A stretch of DNA of 64,000 nt, from NCBI GenBank assembly GCA_944989445.1, contig CALYLW010000129.1:524501-588500 (forward strand). Direction: 5' to 3'. A program made the position numbers and the translations under genes. Numbering within the stretch: position 1 is the stretch's first letter; each line of letters begins with the position of its first letter. Below the pieces are notes generated by a model, which worked only from the letters and a program-made list of their open reading frames with translations, was not told where the DNA came from and did not search any database. Of this stretch, positions 56,175-64,000 are shown one piece after another. The stretch is from Ampullaceana balthica (taxonomy: Eukaryota > Mollusca > Gastropoda > Lymnaeidae).

Positions 56175-57215
56175 GTTATTAAAGAAGGCGACTTAACAAA
56201 AAAAGGTAGTTAAATCAGACCTAGTGTGCACATATCCGATTCTCACAACATATAAACAGCGTAAGACGTTAGTCTAATTCTAATTTGTGAAAATGACATT
56301 TGGCTTTCGGGATAGCAATCATTTGTGATTTGGAATAGCTTCATCCAATCAAGAGAAAAACTTTGAAATTTTCATCTGTCAATCATGTTCGTTTGGTTGA
56401 CTTCACATAGGCTACTTCGTTTTTTATAGAGATGATTGCTAAAAAAACCTTAAGTTGTTCCAAACAATGATGCCATGCCAGCAGTAAAACCTTCAGTTAA
56501 GCAGTGGTAAACTTCAATAAGTTTTAATTCTCTACTCTTCTCTTTCAATAAGCCTGCAAATTAATAAGCTCCAACCTTGGTTCACCTGGCACACCATCAT
56601 GGTTGCAGTCAAAGGATTCTGGAAAAGAAGAATGTCACTTTCATTTCCGCCCAGGTCTGAATATTATTCCATTAAAGAATGATTCCTTAATTCACGAATA
56701 TTTTTTATATAGAAAATTCGGGGTTGATAAACTCCGCGACTGTTCAACAAAACTCTTTGAAACAATGAAAATGAGAAAAAGTTTTATGATTTCAGTTGTG
56801 CTTCAAAAAATGACAAAATTCTTCGAAATCATTTGATGATTCTGTAAAGATCCTTTTTTCCCCTAAACTTTCAAGATAGGTTTATTCAAGTGTGATGTGA
56901 TGTCGACCACAAATAATTTGACAGCCAAGTCGAAAATGACAGCTGTGATAAGCTCTATCTTAATAATAATATATCAATATTGTTTTGAATAGAGTCAATA
57001 AGTTTAATTCATGTTACATTAAATGAAGTCATGGCACTGAATTTTAACCTATCATAAAATGTTCGCAATGTTTTTCTTTCTCTCATTCTCTTCGCCATAT
57101 TTAAATTATAGACAAGGGGGGTGACAACCTTTACGCTACTTGAAAGTGTGTAAATTATACATTCTCTTGAATGGGTTCCTATGAGGAAATTAGCCTATAA
57201 GCTATAAACTAGAAC
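56175..57215. other. AT-rich stretch, nothing recognised
   Basis: Short frames (56603-56836) without recognisable domains. Confidence 0.35.
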
Positions 57216-57639
57216 TAGAGCAACGGTGGCCAAACTGCTGCTCGCGAGCCGCATGCGGCTCTTCTGTATTCCCATTGTGGCTCCAGATCAATTTATGAAT
57301 TTAGAACTTTGAAACATATAATATTTTTAATAAAATGAAAGTTTTTAAAAAATTGACCGAAACAAGGGATTGAAAAAATGAGGCTCGATCTAAATTTTAA
57401 AAGTTGAAGAAAGAGATTGGTTTCTGGTTGGATGGTGATGTAAACTATTAAATTTTTGGTTCAGGTTTCGGTAAAATACACATTTTGACGTATTGACCAT
57501 TACATTACATATGGGAATAAGTTGCAGGAAAAGAAACTATAAAAAATAAAAAAGAAGTTTACTACCAGAAAGGAAAGAAGACTTTGCAATAATTGATATG
57601 AATCATTAGCTTGATCTGTCAAACACCGCTAGCAAATTA

Positions 57640-57865
57640 CAAATCTAGAAGTTGCACCATCAAAAAGTCATAAAGAGTTTGCATTGCGGCAGATGGGAAA
57701 AAGCAAACTTGCTGAGTTGAAGTCTGGAATGTGTCAGCAGCAGATATTATTTTCAGCTTTCAGCAAAGAAAATTTCACTTTAACTGAGGCAAGTTATGCT
57801 TTCGCTTGGAATATTGCTCGTGCTAAACAATTTGGAGCTGAAGGGGGCTTTATTACAGAATAATA
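57640..57865 (+). pseudogene. hAT transposase fragment
   Basis: The frame reads KLAELKSGMCQQQILFSAFS and then LTEASYAFAWNIARAKQFGA. This resembles the ASYxVAxxIAKxxKPFxEGE block that follows the BED finger in FAM200-type transposases. The remainder is lost or replaced by the Penelope-like insertion. Confidence 0.55.
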
Positions 57866-58104
57866 TTGAGGAGTAATTTCTATATTAGATCTAAATAATT
57901 CCAGACTTTGGAGACTGATAACACAAAATTTAATGAATCGTTGTACTCCAAAATAAAGTTCATAAAGCAAAACATCGAGAAGTAACTAGTAATAACCAGC
58001 ATCTGGCAGAATTTATTCGCACCCCAACTACTGGATACCTTAACTGGATAGTTAACTATAATTATGAGTCTAGACCCAGTCTAGATCAGAAACAGATGAT
58101 TTAA

Positions 58105-58766
58105 ATGACCAGACGGGACACATTTAAATCATCTGTTTCTGATCAATGTGATCGATCCAAATTTATTTTAACTTTTCATCCTCATAATTTTAAAGCCCAG
58201 CAGGTGATTCTCAAAAACCGACCAATCCTTATGGCTGACCCTCTAACTCAGCAAGTCTTCAAAAAACCTCCTCTTTTTGCTTTCCGGAGAGATAGAAGCC
58301 TCAGAGATATTGTTGTAAGAAGTCACCTTCCCACAATGAAAGCACATATTGGAACAAAAGGTTGCAACCGTAACCGTTGCAATACTTTTGTCCATATGTG
58401 ATGTAAATTAACAACATTTCTTTCCCTCTTGAAAAATTCTTAATAGAAGATGGATTCACTTGCACAAGTCGCAACGTGATTTATGCAATCCTTTGCAAGA
58501 GGTGTAATAACATTTACGTGGGTGAGACTGGTCGTCGTCTTGGAGATCGGTTTAGAGAACACCTGTATAATATAAATAAACAGGCTCAATGTCCTGTGTC
58601 TAAACATTTTAACAGTGTTGACCATAACGGCATATCAGATATTGCAGTAACTGGTATTTTATATGCAAGCAATACCCATGATAGAATCCACATGGAAAAT
58701 AGACTCATAAAAAGATTTGGTACGTTGGCTCCATATGGAATTAACCAAATTCATAATTTTACTTAA
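58105..58766 (+). pseudogene. Penelope-like RT C-terminus and GIY-YIG endonuclease, frameshifted
   Basis: The first frame (58105-58401) reads FILTFHPHNFKAQQVILKNR and then KPPLFAFRRDRSLRDIVVRS, the usual end of a Penelope RT ORF, and GCNRNRCNTF from the linker. A stop at 58399 and a shift separate it from the second part, which resumes near 58410 and is clear from 58476 to 58766: VIYAILCKRCNNIYVGETGR, RLGDRFREHL, SKHFNSVDHNG and MENRLIKRFG. These hold the GIY-YIG catalytic Tyr, Arg, His and Glu positions. The enzyme nicks DNA for element insertion. The polymerase core is absent through 5' truncation. Confidence 0.85.
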
Positions 58767-58957
58767 CTGCAGAATCTTGTTCCCGTTGTGGTTTTTACTG
58801 TAACTTTGGATACTTCCCCCTTTTTCCTATATCCTGTGTCCATGTTTGTTTTTGTTTTTCCTTTTTTTTATTTAACATAAATATTTTAAAATACAATATG
58901 TTTTAAGAATGTTATTATTATTTATGTAAGTATTGTTAGAATGTATTTTATGTTGTA

Positions 58958-59000
58958 CTGATGAAGGCATTAGCCGAAACGTTTACTGTCGTATCAGTCT
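58958..59000 (+). ncRNA. Hammerhead-like motif in Penelope 3' region
   Basis: CTGATGA is followed by A, stem II GGC-ATTA-GCC and GAAAC, then ACG-TTTAC-TGTC, which can form a short stem III ending at a GUC cleavage triplet. Hammerhead ribozymes are known in Penelope-like elements. Stem I (upstream TGTTGTA with downstream GTATCAG) does not pair convincingly, and ACTGAT can pair instead with ATCAGT, so self-cleavage is uncertain. The motif is identical in the copy at 48118-48160. Confidence 0.4.
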
Positions 59001-59667
59001 AAAAATAAAGCTCAAATTTATTGTTTTCATTGCACAATTTGTTTGTGTATTTTGTATTTTATTTAAAAGCTTTATTGCAGTCCCATTCTATATGATATAA
59101 TAATCTGTGAAGGAACGACGCAAGTGAACTCAAGAAGCATTGTTGGTTTCGAAACATGTCCACACCCCCCCCCCTTTTTTGAACTCACTTCGCTTGATTG
59201 GTCGACCCCAGCGAGGGTCATTCGTCATGCTCATTTGCACTCTACTCGCTCTTGATCTTTTTCTGTTGAATTATATTTTTAAAAATTTAATACATCACCA
59301 AAGCAATTTTTCAATGCGATTGTTCTAGTGAACCATATTGCTTCCGTGTGGCTCTCAACAATTTTAAAAATTATTAAAATGGCTCACATTTACTACAGGT
59401 CTGGCCACCCCTTAACTATAGATAATAATACACTATGGCATTATTTTTTTAGTTGTCACCATGACATTAACAATTCATTTCTTTAAGTATCGAAAATTCA
59501 TATCTCCCCCCCCCCTTCCCAAACCAAAAAATAATAATAATAATATACTTTATAGCGCGATGGTGGTATGTGATTAAAATATTCAGCTATTGGAAACGAA
59601 CCGTTTCAAGTTGATGAAACATAGGGACGGGGAAAACATTACTGAATAATTGAAGATGGCCCCCTTG

Positions 59668-59930
59668 TCTTATCTTTACAGACGATTATTGCGTCCACCG
59701 ACCATGCCGGTCTGTTGGCAAGTGACGCAGAGTTCACAGGCCACGGCTATGAGGGTTCCACGCTATTCTCAGCCGCTTTTGTTTCCCTAACTAGCGTTAG
59801 ATGGCGCTGGGTGGACTCAGGGACACCCTTGGCCCCGGGAACAAATCCCTGCCTTCACAGAGATTCGAACCCGTGACAAGCGGTACGCCAGCCGAGTGCA
59901 CATGCCACCGTGCTTCCTTAGCTTGCGTTT
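59668..59930 (-). mobile_element. tRNA-type SINE
   Basis: On the minus strand GTCACGGGTTCGAATCTC is a good Pol III B box, preceded by GGTGGCATGTGC and GGCTGGCGTACCGC, of which the A box is unclear. The body runs through GTGGAACCCTCATAGCCG to the 3' end GGACGCAATAATCGTCTGTA + AAGATAAG. That tail is shared with the LINE at 51100-51160 and with the SINE fragment at 30514. Confidence 0.78.
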
Positions 59931-60042
59931 GGAGTCGCTTGCTACCAAATGAGTGCAACCTTTTGTATGGCCATCTTCCTTTCAATATTAAATTTTTATA
60001 CTTAGGTGTGATGTAAGTCCAATTAGGAAAGCAAACGTTGCA

Positions 60043-60156
<114 letters not shown>

Positions 60157-60557
60157 GTTCGTTCTTTCTTACTTTCTTTTTTATTCTTAGCAGATATCAA
60201 AGGGACTCCTGATTGGAACCAGTGGCGTCACTAGGGGGGGGGCGAGAGAGGCGGACCGCCCCGGGTGACATCCATCAGGGGGGTGACACCCGAGCTTAAA
60301 ATTTTACTGTGTACGATTTTGATGTCACAAAAAAAAAGAAGACAAATTTTTTCATCTAGAAAGAAATTAAGAAATACAATGAAATACGTTAAACTCTTTA
60401 AAAAAAATATCAGTTAACTTTCAATAATAAAACAGTCCCAACACACAAACAACAGTAAAATAAATTAGGAAAAAAAGAAAAGAAACAGTCGCAGCAGAGA
60501 GATCTTTAAAAAGGCTGGACATAAAAGGGGCAGTGTCTTAGTCTTATGTTTTAAAAG

Positions 60558-61355
60558 TAGTCTGTTAACGATTAATTTAAATTTAATCGTTAACTTTTGA
60601 AAAATGAACGATTAATTAATCGTTAATTTCGATTAAAGCCAACAATTGAAATGTATGTTGTCATAAGTAACATTTATTAAACGTACTTGTCGAAGATCGA
60701 AATAACAATGGAATGTCTTCTTTATATTACATCTTTAAACCAACAACGCAAACAGACAAGTGTATTGACATTATTTGGTTCAAGTGATGAGTGGGTCTTA
60801 TTGACAATATAACCAGCCGAGCTGAACAATCGTTCACATAGCTTTAGATTGTCTCAGCTGAAGTTTCTAATACTGCAGTGGATGTAAGCGAAGTGTTAGA
60901 ACCATGGTAGCAATGTTCCCTTTAAGCAGCGTGGCTACGCAGATATTTGACCAATGTCATGAAGGAGTTTAGAATCACCGAGCAAACTTTGTAAAATATT
61001 GCATAAAAATGGACGTTGTGCATCTTTGCACACGAGTTTTTTTTTATTTTTTGCACACGGACCAACGAATCTTAGACTTAGAGGGGAACATTGCATTGAA
61101 GGCAACCGATTTCTCTCAATGGACTCAATAACCTTTATCAACATTTTGAACATTCACGTCAGTAAATAAAATAGTTTAAAACCAAAATGGTCGTGTAATC
61201 GTACGGAAATTAATTAATATTTATCGGCCGAAATATTTTATTTTTTTACTTCCAGTACAGTTATAAGTGGTGGGTCGATTAATCGTTAAAAAAATTGTAT
61301 CGTTAAAAGTTTTAACGATTAATCGAGAAATTAATCGTTAATTTCCGCAGCCCTA
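60558..61355. mobile_element. TAATCG-rich hAT-like element, TSD TTTAAAAG
   Basis: It starts TAGTCTGTTAACGATTAAT and ends TTAATTTCCGCAGCCCTA. TTTAAAAG is present at 60550-60557 and 61356-61363, and the second hAT copy near 20555 shows the site only once. It is 798 bp with no transposase. It shares its interior with 22563-23350 in the opposite orientation. Confidence 0.85.
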
Positions 61356-61799
61356 TTTAAAAGATATAAAGCCATTTGGGCTTGGACACACCGACAGCAT
61401 GGACGAATCCCACCTCACGACTCCCTCCACAACAGTAAGGTGGGGGGGGGGATACGATTTTTATTCCCCCCAAAAATCCAAAGATGGATTTTCTTTGTTG
61501 ATGTTTTTCTATAGGAAAATTATGAATTCAATATCTTTGAGTTAATACTTCGTTTTATATATATTTATTAAAGGCGTGATAGCATAGACATGTTTATATA
61601 CATGTAGTCCTCCGGTTACGATGGTCCCATCCCGACTTACGCTGTTTTCGTGGTTACGAACGAGCCTGCTTAAAAAAATATATTTCGCGTTATTCCGTAT
61701 TTTTAAATATATATTTTTAAAACTTTTTTTTCATGGGGTAACGAATTGTTTTCTCCATTTGAAATTTAAAATTTATTGAAATATATGTACTATTATTAT

Positions 61800-62316
61800 T
61801 TCAACCCAAAACTTTCGTTGGTGAATTTTTCTCATGGCGAAGTTTTCAAACAAGTCAATAAAGCTAAGTAAGCTTACAAGTTCCTTTTCGATGCTCATTT
61901 GAGCATACTCAGTCTTTGTTGTCCCATGCAAATTTTTACTCATTTTATATTCTTGTCAACTTTGACAAGGATCGCTCTCAGCTGCAGTTTGATGTCATCA
62001 TTGAAAGATAGGTGCGATGTGTACATTTGTAAAGGTCTGTGTAAAATTTAGCTCCTTCAAAAGCAGCATATTTTTTAAGCTCTGTGCACTTGTTTTGAAT
62101 TTCGCATTGGGCTACTTCCTTTTCCTTACCCTGTGCCTGGGTCTGGACAATAACTTTTTAAAGAGTTCTGAAAATTGACGATTCTGAAGGTAACCAGTCT
62201 TCGAAATCGCTTGAATATTCTTCCATTAACTTGGCTGCTGCCCATCGGATGGCGAAATTGCTGAGCTCAGTAAGGTTTGTAAGAAAGGCTAATTTCTCAT
62301 GGATGTCTTTATATGT
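61800..62316 (-). pseudogene. ZMYM1-like hAT transposase relic, C-terminal part
   Basis: From high to low coordinates: EKLAFLTNLTELSNFAIRWA and EEYSSDFEDWLPSESSIFRT, then after frame breaks RSLSKL (the ERSFSKLK signature) near 61970 and SNEHRKGTCKL near 61890. It corresponds to 19265-20098 without the retroposon found there, so it preserves the empty site. It is inactive because of stops and shifts. Confidence 0.72.
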
Positions 62317-62321
62317 GCATA

Positions 62322-64000
62322 AGGGGCCGTCCATAAATGACGTCACGCACCTAGAGGGGGGAGGGGGTCACACTTTTGTGACGATGCGTGACGAGGGGGA
62401 GGGATGGGGTTGAAGAAATGTGACGTCACATCAAAAGGGTAACTTTAAATAAAACTTCCAATGAAATATTTGGTCGCTTACAATTTATTTAATGAGTTGT
62501 TTTGTTTTTGTTTTTTTTTAAATCAGTGTTTCTCAATGTGCCGGTCGGTAGGCCATCAGACGCTGGTTGGCGTAAGCTATCAAGATACGAAAATTAAATC
62601 TAATTATAATCCTTAAGTTTGAGAATCCACTAGATAACATATGAAATTGTTACACTGCGTCGTTTGATGTTGACATCAAAGCATGTGATGTAACCGCAGC
62701 TCCGTTTGGTTCTCTCATGGCAGGAGTCGTCGATTTTTTTGGCCAAAATATACAAGTTTATGTGTGCATTACCCCCCCCCAACCCCCAGACTCTAGGTCC
62801 TGCTCACATGACTCGGGGATTTGGGGGAGCGTCGTTAGCCCCCCCCCCTGAAATGCTACTGGTAAGTTTTACAAGCATAATAAGTGTCTAAAAATGATCT
62901 GAATGGGATTATGTGTAGATATTTTTAGTCAAAACGACACGGAATATCATTTTTCTTTAAAAAGGGGGAGGGGGGAATATATTTGATAAAATTAAAAACG
63001 TTTTAAGTTTGATGTAGGCATAATTGTTCGATTGGTTTTTGGTTAAATGCCCATGGCCATTCTAGTCTTCTAGATCAGTGCTTCTCAAAGTGGTGGTCCG
63101 CGGACCGGTGCCGGTCCTTGGGCCATCCACTGCCGGTCCTTAGGCCATCCACTGCCGGTCCGCAGATGTTATCAAAAAAGGACCGAAAAAATTGTCAGTG
63201 CAGGGAAAATAGTTCACCGATACCTGGTGCAATCGAAAAAATTCCTCCCGGTCCGCCATACTAAAAAGTTTGAGAAGCACTGTTCTAGATATAATGGTAA
63301 ATGAGCCCATTTAAAATTGGTCAACTATTCATTAGCTTTATTGAATGCATCAAATTCTTAACATCACAATTCAAGAGGAGCACAAAACAACTTTTCTTCT
63401 TAGCTCAGTTTTTAAGGCATTAATTTTAAATATCACAGAAAGGATACTTCATTCAAACAAGTCATGTGGATTAAGATTATTGTCACTCGTTTCAATATAA
63501 ATGAAAGTAGGGTAGATTTAGGTGTCTTTGTATAGTACGTAGGTAAGAAATCTACATAGTTGTCAAATTTTTAAAAAATGCATTTTCTGGAAGGAACCGG
63601 TTCAATAATGGGCATATGTTCAAAGCGTACACGTACACATGACGTATTTTAATATATCTAGCGGATTTTAGTGGATGTTATATGTCCCAAATGCGTCTGC
63701 ATTACCCCCAAGAATTCCCTTTTTGACCCCAGATGAGGTTATTAACCTCTGTTCGCAGACCTCTTTCTTACGGGATGCCCGTCAGTCAATTAAGGGTTTT
63801 TTCTAAAATACATCTTAAAAATGTTATTTTTAAATAATGTTTTTTTTCTAAACAAAGACGTTAACGGTGATGATAATTGTCAATGTTTAATTTGTATGCA
63901 TTAAAATAAAATATAATCTAAGGATGTTAACACAGTTCGTTTTCTGAAGGCCGGTTAAACGTTTTTAAAAAATGCTTCACGCGGGTTACAATATTACAAT
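62322..64000. mobile_element. CCATAAATGACGTCACGC MITE split by later insertions, continues past window
   Basis: It starts GGGGCCGTCCATAAATGACG and follows the family interior to CAATTTATTTAATGA near 62495. The next family phrase (CACGCGGGTTACAATATTAC) appears only at 63978-63997. About 1.46 kb of other DNA therefore lies between, including the MITE at 63076. Confidence 0.6.
63076..63282. mobile_element. Buster-type MITE, TSD TTCTAGAT
   Basis: It starts CAGTGCTTCTCAAAGTGG and ends TTTGAGAAGCACTG. TTCTAGAT is present at 63068-63075 and 63283-63290. It is the same family as 34695-34880, with a ~21-bp internal duplication (GGGCCATCCACTGCCGGTCC) that accounts for its extra length. Confidence 0.9.

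Larger units (their letters stand above)
58084..59093 (+). mobile_element. Penelope-like element, 5'-truncated
   Basis: It contains the end of the reverse transcriptase ORF, a linker, a GIY-YIG domain, and a 3' UTR with a hammerhead-like motif. Its 3' part is closely similar to 48014-48428. The 5' border is a perfect 24-bp inverted repeat (58084-58107 and 58121-58144) with a 13-bp loop. Confidence 0.85.
57221..59413 (+). mobile_element. hAT transposon of the GGTGGCCA family carrying a Penelope-like element
   Basis: Left CAACGGTGGCCAAACTGC, right GTCTGGCCACCCCTT, inverted with changes. The flanks are AACTAGAG and AACTATAG (7/8). GAGCCGCATGCGGCTC is near the left end. A short transposase relic lies at 57640-57860, and the Penelope-like element at 58084-59093. 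Confidence 0.72.
60220..62321 (-). mobile_element. ZMYM1-like hAT, reverse copy, one end missing
   Basis: It starts CAGTGGCGTCACTAG, the inverse of the right end of 17938-20889. It then follows that element backwards: GGTGACACCCGAGCTTAAAA, the GGGCTTGGACACACCGACAG segment (61379), and the transposase relic on the minus strand. At 62322 it is cut by a MITE, and the opposite end does not appear before 64000. The flanking 8-mer at 60212-60219 is ATTGGAAC. Confidence 0.8.

Overview
The window is animal nuclear DNA built almost entirely of nested transposable elements and minisatellites. No operon-like gene layout, rRNA gene or intact tRNA gene was seen. The mix of hAT transposons of two types, a Ty3/Gypsy element with a SCAN-like Gag, L2-like and Jockey-like LINEs, a Penelope-like element and a tRNA-type SINE with a GATAA tail suggests a lophotrochozoan, most likely a gastropod mollusc. 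That placement is inference from repeat style, not from a marker gene.

Layout. 1-2290: decayed Gypsy-type element with its 3' LTR. 2456-4526: hAT-like element holding a young 5'-truncated LINE and a small MITE. 4530-10300: AT-rich DNA with MITEs that share a CCATAAATGACGTCACGC terminus. 10793-17220: a 55-bp minisatellite split by a 5.8-kb Buster-type hAT, which is itself full of a repeated ~0.5-kb unknown element. 17884-21500: a short-unit repeat split by a 3-kb ZMYM1-like hAT. 21602-21935: two spliced exons that look like the 3' end of the only host gene seen. 22563-25500: hAT-like and fold-back repeats. 25634-29699: a complete but pol-less Gypsy-type element with an intact gag, inside another repeat. 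30514-37084: a SINE fragment, then a ZMYM1-like hAT containing an L2 LINE, a MITE and a second hAT. 39267-40460: a second Buster-type hAT relic. 40520-49255: three adjacent minisatellites (units of about 28, 29 and 32 bp), two of them interrupted by transposons. 49750-55166: MITEs with a Jockey-like LINE, then a hAT with insertions two levels deep. 55688-59930: repeat copies, a hAT carrying a Penelope-like element, and a SINE. 60220-64000: a second copy of the ZMYM1-like hAT in reverse orientation, and MITEs.

How the parts relate. Most elements are parasites on one another. The autonomous classes visible as relics (Buster-like and ZMYM1-like hAT transposases, LINE reverse transcriptases, a Penelope GIY-YIG enzyme) can explain the non-autonomous MITEs and the SINE. 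The SINE shares its 3' tail with the LINE at 50-51 kb. Thirteen hAT-type insertions keep readable 8-bp target duplications, so the order of events can be reconstructed. The points most worth a second look are the Gag protein with a KH-like C-terminus on a pol-deleted element, the mosaic LTRs, the split of target-site duplications by hAT type, and the unknown 0.5-kb repeat family.
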